In this document: positions 32,385 to 39,989 of the stretch, one piece after another
Layout of the letters: every line of letters starts with the position of its first letter
Position numbering within the stretch: position 1 is the stretch's first letter
NCBI GenBank assembly: GCA_964416925.1
Contig: CAYQFQ010000001.1
Coordinates: 1-46,549, forward strand
DNA length: 46,549 bases
Source of the DNA: CAYQFQ01 sp964416925
GTDB lineage: Bacteria > Patescibacteriota > Minisyncoccia > Phycocordibacterales > GWA1-40-21
Reading direction: 5' to 3'
Position numbers and translations under genes: made by a program
The notes under the pieces: generated by a model
The model's input: only the letters and a program-made list of their open reading frames with translations
Databases searched by the model: none
Told to the model about the DNA's origin: nothing

Positions 32385-32996
32385 TTAATGGGCGTGAGAT
32401 TCTTCCTCTTCTTCCATACGAAAGATTTTTCTTTTTGCATAACTTGCAAATCCGGCATGAAAAGCGACGAACAATATTAAAATAATTGTAATTATAATAT
32501 AGGTATATTCAAGATACGTTCCACCAAGGCGATAAGACTGACCAAGGAAATAACCGCACATCATTATAAAACCATACTGAAAAATAGTTACAACTATAGC
32601 ACTGCTGATAAACTTTCTATAAGAGACTTTAGTAAAACCAGCACTCACAATAAAAGGAACACTTAGACCGTAAGCTAGTTTTATTAAAAACATCGTCGTC
32701 TTAGTATGATTTTCCCAGAGTTTTTTAACAACATCTTTCTTCACTAAAAGTGAGGTAAATTTTCTAGTGAAAAAGCTGACAAAAAAATTATCTTGGCCAT
32801 ATCTACCAATATAGTAATAAATAGTATCAGGGATAACGTCACCCAAAATTAAAATGCCGTAGGCCGGCAAAACGTTGAAATCCCCTTTAAATACAAGAAA
32901 TCCTGCGATAAGTGATGCCATCGGACCCTGAATTGCAGCGATTGGAAACAAAACTAAATATTTATATTTTATAAGCAATAAAAGAATCTCTTCCAC
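32385..32996 (-). CDS. DedA/SNARE-associated membrane protein (second copy)
   Basis: 203 aa from GTG 32996. An ATG at 33062 is unlikely because it lies at the foot of the upstream terminator. An extended -10, TGTTATAAT, ends 6 nt before the GTG, so the mRNA should be leaderless. DedA landmarks: YLVLFPIAAIQGPMASLIAGFLVF, GDVIPDTIYYYIGRYG, the tract FLIKLAYGLSVPFIVSAGF, KFISSAIVVTIFQYGF. A His-rich acidic C-terminus (MEEEEESHAH) may bind metal. Probable undecaprenyl-phosphate or phospholipid flippase family. Confidence 0.85.
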   Translation of the reverse strand: MEEILLLLIKYKYLVLFPIAAIQGPMASLIAGFLVFKGDFNVLPAYGILILGDVIPDTIYYYIGRYGQDNFFVSFFTRKFTSLLVKKDVVKKLWENHTKTTMFLIKLAYGLSVPFIVSAGFTKVSYRKFISSAIVVTIFQYGFIMMCGYFLGQSYRLGGTYLEYTYIIITIILILFVAFHAGFASYAKRKIFRMEEEEESHAH

Positions 32997-33066
32997 TTGA
33001 GGATTATAACATTTTGGTGACAAACTTTCAGCTAGTTTTAGTTGATAACCAAACCCAAACAAAAGT

Positions 33067-33097
33067 AAAACCCCACCTAATAATTAGGTGGGGTTTT
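33067..33097 (-). terminator. terminator of the secreted helical protein gene
   Basis: AAAACCCCACCTAAT/ATTAGGTGGGGTTTT, a perfect 15-bp stem with a 1-nt loop, T-rich on both sides. Confidence 0.85.
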
Positions 33098-33109
33098 ACT
33101 AAAATTTCT

Positions 33110-33757
33110 TTATCTATTAAATCTTTTTACAAACCAACCAAAGAGACTGAATTTACTTTCATTTGTTTTCACAAAAGTTTCGATCTTAGTCTGATGATCT
33201 TCTAAGGCTTTTATATCCGCCAAAATTATTGTTTTGTCGGTAGAAGATGCCATTTTCTCTAATTCTTTGTTTAGCTTTTCAATTCTGTTCTGTGTCTTAA
33301 CAATATTACTTCTTATTTGCCCTAGATTCTTATAATCCGAACCAATAAGAAATGTTTTGAATCCATTTCTTCTTTCCACCTTTTTAATTGCATCTACTGT
33401 CTCGTCTGTCGAACTTGACTGCTCACGCGCAATCTCTCTAACTTGTTTTCCTACTTTTAAATTCCTGTCTGAAACATCATTTAAACCCTTCACGAACTTA
33501 GATACTTCACTTCTGTGCTCGTCCGATTGTGACCACTCTCTCGGGGTTGAAGTACTTGTACTTGCCAATCCTCTATTATTATTTTCCCAACCATCACCAC
33601 GAGGAGATGTTGAAGCGTTTACACTTACTAACATTTTACTCTTTTGACCATTTCCTTCACCGTTTTGATTCTCTTTTGCATAAACGCTTAACGACAAAGT
33701 TAAAGCTAGAAACATAATTACTAGACTTGACCACAATACTTTATTATTTGATTTCAT
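33110..33757 (-). CDS. secreted coiled-coil protein of unknown function
   Basis: 215 aa. A signal peptide is clear (MKSNNKVLWSSLVIMFLALT then LSLSVYA with a cleavage site after it). A Ser/Asn/Gly-rich linker (~30-70) precedes a helical, charged domain (~75-200) predicted as coiled coil: HRSEVSKFVKGLNDVSDRN, VGKQVREIAREQSSS, RIEKLNKELEKMASSTDKT, ALEDHQTKIETFVK. The end is FSLFGWFVKRFNR, which may touch the membrane. No known family. It may be a periplasmic-like spacer or surface protein. Confidence 0.8.
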   Translation of the reverse strand: MKSNNKVLWSSLVIMFLALTLSLSVYAKENQNGEGNGQKSKMLVSVNASTSPRGDGWENNNRGLASTSTSTPREWSQSDEHRSEVSKFVKGLNDVSDRNLKVGKQVREIAREQSSSTDETVDAIKKVERRNGFKTFLIGSDYKNLGQIRSNIVKTQNRIEKLNKELEKMASSTDKTIILADIKALEDHQTKIETFVKTNESKFSLFGWFVKRFNR

Positions 33758-33929
33758 ATATTAATTTATTAATTAATAAAGACACGTAGATTCACTGGCT
33801 TCTATTTCGACCAGAAATAAACCCCACAACCTAATTATAGCATTAAAATCAGATGTTAAGACGACGATAATGCAAACCTGGTTATACAATGATATAATAC
33901 TCATTAATTACTAGTTAAACTTAAATAAC

Positions 33930-34340
33930 ATGGCAATTACATGGACACAAGACTATAGCGTCGGAGTAAAAGAGATTGATCTACAGCATCAACATTTTGT
34001 TGACTTAATGAACCAAGCTTACGAGGCGATATACAGAAATGAACCAAAGGAAAAAATTCTTAGCCTCGTAGAAGAAATATTCTCACATGGAGCCATACAC
34101 TTCCATACAGAGGAAGGATATTTTGACAAATTCCAATATCCCTATGCTGAAATGCATAAAGAAGCACATAAAAATTTACTTGAACAAACAAGCGTATTCA
34201 AATCAAAGATTGGTAGTGAGATTGACTATAAAAAAGAAGTGTCAAATTTAATAGACTTTCTAGAAAATTGGCTAGTTGAGCATATGCTCACCCACGACAA
34301 AAAATATACAAAATTCTTTAATGACAATGGTCTATTCTAG
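33930..34340 (+). CDS. bacteriohemerythrin
   Basis: 136 aa. Complete di-iron ligand set: WTQDYSVGVKEIDLQHQHF (His), HGAIHFHTEEGYFDKF (His, His, Glu), EMHKEAHKNLL (His, His), and VEHMLTHDKKYTKFF (His, Asp). It binds O2 reversibly and can deliver, store or sense it. Its TAG stop shares the CTAG tetranucleotide (34337-34340) with the stop of the opposing response regulator gene. It is next to a sensor kinase and pilus locus, suggesting oxygen-related sensing or buffering. Confidence 0.93.
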   Translation: MAITWTQDYSVGVKEIDLQHQHFVDLMNQAYEAIYRNEPKEKILSLVEEIFSHGAIHFHTEEGYFDKFQYPYAEMHKEAHKNLLEQTSVFKSKIGSEIDYKKEVSNLIDFLENWLVEHMLTHDKKYTKFFNDNGLF

Positions 34341-34711
34341 GCTCTAACGCAGTTTGATACATCAGAAATTATCTGCTCAAGCTTGAAATCTGATTTTGTG
34401 AAGAATCTCTTAATCCCAAGAGATAAATATGATTTCACTTTATCTAGTGTCGCTGTGTTTGATACTACAAAGATCGGTATATTTTTCCACAAATCATTGG
34501 TTTTTAATTTCAATACTAAATCTAAACCGTTTTCTTTTCCCAAAAGATAATGGTCAAGCCAAATAGCATCTATTGGTTCTTTTGACAAAATATCCACCGC
34601 CCCACCCACAGACTTAGCACTAAAAGTAGAGAAGTTATTTTTCTTTAATTTACTTATTATCGCCTCAGATAGTGACCTCTCATCTTCTACTACCAAAACT
34701 TTTTTGTCCAT
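34337..34711 (-). CDS. single-domain response regulator (receiver only)
   Basis: 124 aa from ATG 34711. Receiver domain: acidic pair VVEDERSL, phospho-acceptor Asp in AIWLDHYLLG, Ser in VVSNTA and the Lys in FFTKSDF. No output domain. It lies 35 nt after the hybrid-type kinase gene and is the last gene of the minus-strand run. Probably relays the phosphate to pilus motors or another target, as CheY does. Confidence 0.9.
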   Translation of the reverse strand: MDKKVLVVEDERSLSEAIISKLKKNNFSTFSAKSVGGAVDILSKEPIDAIWLDHYLLGKENGLDLVLKLKTNDLWKNIPIFVVSNTATLDKVKSYLSLGIKRFFTKSDFKLEQIISDVSNCVRA

Positions 34712-34745
34712 ATAAGTTTTTATTAAATAATCTATTAAAATAAAT

Positions 34746-37109
34746 CTAGACCAACGGCTTGGCACCAACCTTCTTCTTCATACCCTCAAAAGGTATAAGT
34801 GCAAAGAAAGTTGTACCCCTGTTTTCCTCAGACTCAAACCATATCTTTCCATTAGCACCTTCTATTATAGACCTAACAATATATAGTCCAAGCCCTGTAC
34901 CCTCTGATTCATATTCAGTCGCATTATCGGCTCGGAACAACTTTGTGAACATTTTATCTTTATCTTTTGCAGGAATCCCAAGTCCATTGTCTTTAACCGT
35001 TATCATAATACCTTTGTCCGAAGTAAACCCTACAACCTTATCAGTATGGGTCTTAATAGATATTTCTACGATTCCTTCATCGTGCGTATATTTGACAGCA
35101 TTGGATATCAAATTTTGAAATACTATGTGAATTAGTTTAGGGTCTAGATTTATTTTAGGTAATGCTTCTAAGTCTTCTTTTATTTTAATATTTTTCTTTG
35201 AAATTTTTTCTTGTAGTTCACTCAAAACATTTTTTACAACGTCCTTCAAATCCACAGGCTCAGGTTCTACAGTGAAAGTGCCAAGGTCGATCTTAGAAAC
35301 ATTAAGGAGAGAATTGACCAACTCAACCATTCTTTTGTTAGCTGAATATATTTCATCCAAATACTTCTTTTGATCCTCTGTGATGTGTCCTACATCGCCA
35401 TCTAGGATCATTTCGGCGTACCAATTGATAGTAGATAGTGGAGTGCGCAATTGATGGGAGGCTAGAGATACAAATTCTGACTTAGCTTTATCAACCTGTC
35501 TTTCTTTGGTTATATCTATGGCCATTGCAGAAATACCAACGATTGTACCATTTAAGTTTATTATGGGTGATAGGGACAAAGATACATCAACAATTGAACC
35601 ATCCTTTTTAAGTCTCTGTGTAAGATAATGTTCTATTCTATCGCCAGAAATTATTCTTTTAATAAGTTGATTCAATTCATCAATTTTGTCTTTTGGTACA
35701 ATAATGTCAACCGGTTTATTAATCATTTCTTCAGCCTTATAACCATACAATTTTTCAGCACCTTTATTCCAACTTGTTATCTTACCATTTAAATCTTTAC
35801 CCAAAATTGCTTGGTCTGAATTTTCCACTATTGAAGCCAATCCCTCAGCTTTTACTTTCTCTTCCTTAATATCCTCGAGGATATTCAAAACCGCGGATCT
35901 TTGTTTTTCTAGTTCTTTACTTTTATTTATTATATCTCCTGTCTGGTCTGATACTTTTTTATCAATTTCAGCTCTAGATTCTGCTACCACATCAGCCATT
36001 TTATTGAAAGACTGCCCCAATTCTCCAACCTCGTCTTTACTTTCAATTTTTATTCTATATTCTTTATCACCATTTATATATTTCTTCGTTGCTTCAACAA
36101 ATGAAAAAATTGACTTAATTATCTTATTAATTGACAGAATAATTATTAAAATAAAGATAATTAAAGAAATAACAATATAGATCCAAAAATATGCAAGGAG
36201 CGTATATTCATCCTTTAAGGCGTCTGTTTTATCAACTTTCGTAATAAGACACCACTGCGTGTCTGGTAGATAAGTATGTGTCGAAATAACATCTACACCC
36301 CGATAATCTTTATTTTCAACCGCATCTGTATGACCAGAAACATTTTTTAATCCACTATATCCATTTTTAACAATATATTCTACTTCATTTATATCATAAC
36401 AAGCTCTAGCATTTTCTGTGTCGATCTTAGTATTTAATATCTTTGTCTCATCCAAAAATTTTACTGACGACAAAAGAACAAGGTCCTTACGAATTATAAA
36501 ATTTTCTTCCGTTTCTCCAAGACCATTTTCATTAATGATGATTGGGTATAAACTTTTAGGCGAATATCTTAAAACCGAAACCCCAAGAAAGGTTCCATCA
36601 TTGTCTTTCACAGGAGACGAGAAAGTAAAATTTAATTCTTTTGTTGTTGAAGAATAATAAATATCTTTAAAATAAACTTTTTCCTTTGAATTTAAAAAAT
36701 ATTCGTCCTGCGATTTGTCCTTGCCCACCTGGGACGTGTCAGACGAAGAAACTATCTTCCCTTTTTTATCTAGGATAAAAGTTTCAATAATATCAGTGTC
36801 TGCATCAAGAGTTCTTAATAATCTTGCATCTACTTTTTGTTTGATTCCTTTATATGGAAGGCTTGTTTCTGGTTCCTTCAAAAAATCACGATAAACTGAC
36901 GTAGCAGCTAAAATATCAGAAGTTATCCTTTTCTCTTTCAAAAAGGTAATTATGTGCTCAGCCCTGGCCCTTCCGCTTGAATACAGATAAGAATAAATCG
37001 TTCTCTTTGTATCTTTTAAGGAGTTATACTCAACCAAAAAACCCAAAACTGAAAAACAGATGACTGCCCCAACAATAAAAGTCAGATTAATTTTAGTTCT
37101 TATTTTCAT
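34746..37109 (-). CDS. membrane sensor histidine kinase (Cache-HAMP-PAS-HisKA-HATPase)
   Basis: 787 aa. First span at ~10-27, an extracellular dCache-like domain to ~300, second span (YFWIYIVISLIIFILIIILSI), HAMP (~335-385), coiled coil, PAS (~425-545: ENSDQAILGKDLNGKITSWNKGAEKLYGY), the HisKA box with phospho-His in SLASHQLRTPLSTINWYAEM, the N-box FQNLISNAVKYT, and G-boxes DNGLGIPAKD and GTGLGLYIVRS. Complete and probably active. It overlaps the upstream sensor gene by 17 nt. Ligand unknown. Confidence 0.94.
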   Translation of the reverse strand: MKIRTKINLTFIVGAVICFSVLGFLVEYNSLKDTKRTIYSYLYSSGRARAEHIITFLKEKRITSDILAATSVYRDFLKEPETSLPYKGIKQKVDARLLRTLDADTDIIETFILDKKGKIVSSSDTSQVGKDKSQDEYFLNSKEKVYFKDIYYSSTTKELNFTFSSPVKDNDGTFLGVSVLRYSPKSLYPIIINENGLGETEENFIIRKDLVLLSSVKFLDETKILNTKIDTENARACYDINEVEYIVKNGYSGLKNVSGHTDAVENKDYRGVDVISTHTYLPDTQWCLITKVDKTDALKDEYTLLAYFWIYIVISLIIFILIIILSINKIIKSIFSFVEATKKYINGDKEYRIKIESKDEVGELGQSFNKMADVVAESRAEIDKKVSDQTGDIINKSKELEKQRSAVLNILEDIKEEKVKAEGLASIVENSDQAILGKDLNGKITSWNKGAEKLYGYKAEEMINKPVDIIVPKDKIDELNQLIKRIISGDRIEHYLTQRLKKDGSIVDVSLSLSPIINLNGTIVGISAMAIDITKERQVDKAKSEFVSLASHQLRTPLSTINWYAEMILDGDVGHITEDQKKYLDEIYSANKRMVELVNSLLNVSKIDLGTFTVEPEPVDLKDVVKNVLSELQEKISKKNIKIKEDLEALPKINLDPKLIHIVFQNLISNAVKYTHDEGIVEISIKTHTDKVVGFTSDKGIMITVKDNGLGIPAKDKDKMFTKLFRADNATEYESEGTGLGLYIVRSIIEGANGKIWFESEENRGTTFFALIPFEGMKKKVGAKPLV

Positions 37110-38598
37110 TTTGGTTATTCTTATACCTTAACAATTCACCCTTTAGTTCAACCATCTTAAGTTCCCTATCCGACATAAAATTTATTAAACGCTCGGATTC
37201 TTTAACTTTTTCCCGGATTAATTCTTCTTTATTTTTACTTTCAGTAATATCACGTACTATTACTTGTAATAAGTTTGAATTATTAACTAAACGACTCAAA
37301 GAAACGAGAGCTAAAAATTCTTGACCATTTAGTTTTTTGTGTGTCCATTCAAACTGATTGAAACCTTTTCCCATAGCCAAATCAATCATTTCTTTGGCTT
37401 TATCCTTTGATAGTCTGCCATCAGGCTGATACTGCGGTGATAAATCAGACGGATTCAAATGACTTAGATCCTCTGGTCCACTTAAACCAAATAGTTTTAC
37501 TGAAGCTAAATTACCATCAGAAAAACGTCCGTCTACTGAACTTAACATCAAAATAGCATCCAAAGAATTATTAAATAAATCTTTATATTTTTTCTCCACA
37601 CTAAAACTTTTTCGAGACAATAATACCGAAATCAATAAAGTAAACAGTAATAAACCAAGCACAACTAGCTCAATTTTTTCTATATAACCATTTACCGAAG
37701 CAATATCAGAAGATAAATCATAGTCTAACAAAACTACTCCAACAGCTTTATCCGATGCATCTAATAGAGTAAAGCCAGAACAGGCCCTCGCTGTTTCTAG
37801 ATTTATAATTGAATTGTACTCTAATTCAGAAAGAAATATTTTTTTTGCATTCTGCTCATTAAAACAAGAAACATATTTATTAGCCTTGTCATTTTCTATG
37901 TTGACCGTACTATTTGTCAAAATCATATCGGAAAAATCATTCCAATTATCGGCTTTTCCAGAATTTTTTCTCGTAGCCTCCCAATCTACAGGATTTAGCT
38001 TTTCTTTATCTACAAAAATTGAGAATTCGTTATTCGTTTCCTGTTTTAAAATACTTAAAAAGTGGTCAATTTCTTGTCCAAGTTCAATATACCCAATTAA
38101 TTTGTTGTTATCATAATATGGCTTTACCACTCTTAAAGCAAAGGCTGTTTTACCTAATTCGATACCAGAACCAACACTCTTTGATTCTACAGCCTGTCTA
38201 AAGGTGACTCTGTTATTCAAATCCCCTTTTACTGCCTGATTGTGTAAACGAAGAAAAATAGTCCCATCTGGCAACATAAAATAAAAATGTGTAATTCCAT
38301 ATCCAGTTTTTAATTTCTGAAACAAAGCCTCTCCGTATTGATATAATGCATTAGAATCTTTCTTTAAAAAAACTTCTTTAAAACCTGGATCTTGTAAAAT
38401 ACTATCTAATGTAGCAGACAAGGCCTTGGTATCCTGTGACTCAAATGTTTTAAAATAACTACTGGAAAAAACTGTAACATCTTCTACTCTTTCTTTGAGT
38501 AATATCAACTCATTCGATTTACCCGCATAATAGACAAAAACAAACAAGGCAACTAATATAGCTATGAGAGCATATATAAATAATGATTTTTTTTTCAT
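37093..38598 (-). CDS. Cache-PAS membrane sensor lacking a kinase domain
   Basis: 501 aa from ATG 38598. One span near the start (IYALIAILVALFVFVYYAG), an extracellular double-Cache domain (~30-300) including ITHFYFMLPDGTIFLRLHNQ, a second span (IELVVLGLLLFTLLISVLL), then a PAS domain (~325-460: NNSLDAILMLSSVDGRFSDGN, QFEWTHKKLNGQEFLALVSL) and a short coiled coil to the end (EELIREKVKESERLINFM). There is no HisKA, HATPase, GGDEF or receptor-signalling hairpin. It ends inside the start of the kinase gene, so the pair might form a co-sensing complex. Confidence 0.85.
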   Translation of the reverse strand: MKKKSLFIYALIAILVALFVFVYYAGKSNELILLKERVEDVTVFSSSYFKTFESQDTKALSATLDSILQDPGFKEVFLKKDSNALYQYGEALFQKLKTGYGITHFYFMLPDGTIFLRLHNQAVKGDLNNRVTFRQAVESKSVGSGIELGKTAFALRVVKPYYDNNKLIGYIELGQEIDHFLSILKQETNNEFSIFVDKEKLNPVDWEATRKNSGKADNWNDFSDMILTNSTVNIENDKANKYVSCFNEQNAKKIFLSELEYNSIINLETARACSGFTLLDASDKAVGVVLLDYDLSSDIASVNGYIEKIELVVLGLLLFTLLISVLLSRKSFSVEKKYKDLFNNSLDAILMLSSVDGRFSDGNLASVKLFGLSGPEDLSHLNPSDLSPQYQPDGRLSKDKAKEMIDLAMGKGFNQFEWTHKKLNGQEFLALVSLSRLVNNSNLLQVIVRDITESKNKEELIREKVKESERLINFMSDRELKMVELKGELLRYKNNQNENKN

Positions 38599-38682
38599 AT
38601 AAAAAAACAGATCCCTACTCAAAAACTTTTAAAAATTAACCTGGGTTTAAACATTTTGTCTATAAAATCCCGACAAACAAAA

Positions 38683-39042
38683 TTACTTCAAAAAATCTTT
38701 TATCTTTTGGATTATCTCAACAATCGGAGTGTTTGATTTTATGAAATACTTATTTGCTCCAAGCTCTATGACCTTCTTCTCATCTTCTGCTTGCGATAAA
38801 TTCGAAGTAACAATAATTGGGGTCTTTATTCCCTTTGCTCTTACAGTTCTGATTATCTCAAAACCATCAAGTTTTGATAAGACAAGGTCTGTGACAATAA
38901 GGTCATATTGATTTTTATCAATGCTCTTTAGCGCCTCTACTCCATCATAGACATTTTCAACTTCAAAACCCTCCTTCACAAGTTTGAGTTGTAAAGCTCT
39001 TGCCATTGGTTTTTCATCCTCTGCAATCAAAATTTTCTTCAT
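38683..39042 (-). CDS. single-domain response regulator
   Basis: 119 aa receiver: acidic EDE near the N-terminus (LIAEDEKPM), phospho-acceptor Asp in LIVTDLVLSKLDGFE, Ser/Thr in IVTSNLS, Lys in YFIKSNTP. No output domain. Located 48 nt after the minor pilin gene and before the Cache-PAS sensor, so it links the pilus and sensory parts of the run. Confidence 0.92.
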   Translation of the reverse strand: MKKILIAEDEKPMARALQLKLVKEGFEVENVYDGVEALKSIDKNQYDLIVTDLVLSKLDGFEIIRTVRAKGIKTPIIVTSNLSQAEDEKKVIELGANKYFIKSNTPIVEIIQKIKDFLK

Positions 39043-39090
39043 CGTTGCTTTATTATATCATAACTTAATTACAAAAAACCACCACAATTA

Positions 39091-39474
39091 TCAAGGATTT
39101 TCCTGCCAACTTGAAATAACTATTGGATTAAAACTACTTGTTGTGACTTCTAACTTACGAGTAACGGAACCCACTGAACCTGTATTACTAATTGACCTGT
39201 TATCTCCCCCAGTATTAGTCACCGTATAATTACAACTATTTGTACCAATTGTAATACTATTACTACCTGTATACGAATTATTTTCTCTCATAGCTTCTAA
39301 GGCCACCTCGGCACAAGCCTCAACTAAAGATCTTGTCTGCTGAGAATTCTTAAGATTGATACCATTTTGAATGGACCAGAAACTTCCAGTAGATAGCCAT
39401 AAAGAAAGACTGAGTACTATACTCCCTATTATTATTACTATATATAATGTTCCAAATCCTTTTTGTTTTTGCAT
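39091..39474 (-). CDS. pilin-like minor protein (PilX-like position)
   Basis: 127 aa. MQKQKGFGTLYIVIIIGSIV shows a prepilin-type GF cleavage site and hydrophobic helix, but lacks the Glu at +5. The rest contains ALEAMRENNSYTG, a Cys pair (ACAEVALE and TNSCNYTV) and a beta-rich tail. Fourth pilin-like gene, 4 nt after the preceding one. It is probably a minor pilin needed for assembly initiation, in the manner of PilX/GspK. Confidence 0.75.
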   Translation of the reverse strand: MQKQKGFGTLYIVIIIGSIVLSLSLWLSTGSFWSIQNGINLKNSQQTRSLVEACAEVALEAMRENNSYTGSNSITIGTNSCNYTVTNTGGDNRSISNTGSVGSVTRKLEVTTSSFNPIVISSWQENP

Positions 39475-39478
39475 TTGA

Positions 39479-39988
39479 TTATCTTCTTATTCCCCCACTA
39501 CCATAAAAACTATTCGTATATCTATCATTTGAGCTTGTAGCCATGTTTCCTACTGTATAACTAAACTTAATAACACCAGGAGTTACAGGTTGTGAATAAT
39601 TTTCAAAAACTAAGTTACTAACCAAAACTTTGTTGTTTGTAAGTTGAACGGTGTCTTGAGATCCTTCAGTAATGTATAAAGTTCCAGCACCACCCAAAGA
39701 GAAGACTGTCGGATTAATCGTACTAGATGCCATCTCTAGACTCAAAATTGTCGAGGTTGATGAAATCGTCGGACTATTGATTGCCGTAGCATTGTGAATT
39801 GTTGAGGTTATCAATCTTGATATCCTTGAACCCTGATCGTTTACTTCAAGAATTAATTGGCTGTGTTTCTTTGAGGCCTGCATTGTTCCAACAAAAGAAG
39901 CAAGTGCTGTCACAAGAATACTAAAAATAAAGATATATATTATTGTCTCTATTAGGGTGAATCCTTTAGTTTTTTGTAATTTTTCCAT
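39479..39988 (-). CDS. minor prepilin, PilW/GspJ-like
   Basis: 169 aa. The prepilin signal QKTKGFTLIETIIYIFIFSI has cleavage after Gly and Glu at +5. The body is a beta-rich, Ser/Thr-rich globular domain (TISSTSTILSLEMASSTINP, FSLGGAGTLYITEGSQD) as in PilW/GspJ. It begins 1 nt past the stop codon of the large modular pilin gene, indicating tight coupling. Forms part of the pilus tip or initiation complex. Confidence 0.82.
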   Translation of the reverse strand: MEKLQKTKGFTLIETIIYIFIFSILVTALASFVGTMQASKKHSQLILEVNDQGSRISRLITSTIHNATAINSPTISSTSTILSLEMASSTINPTVFSLGGAGTLYITEGSQDTVQLTNNKVLVSNLVFENYSQPVTPGVIKFSYTVGNMATSSNDRYTNSFYGSGGIRR

Positions 39989-39989
39989 T

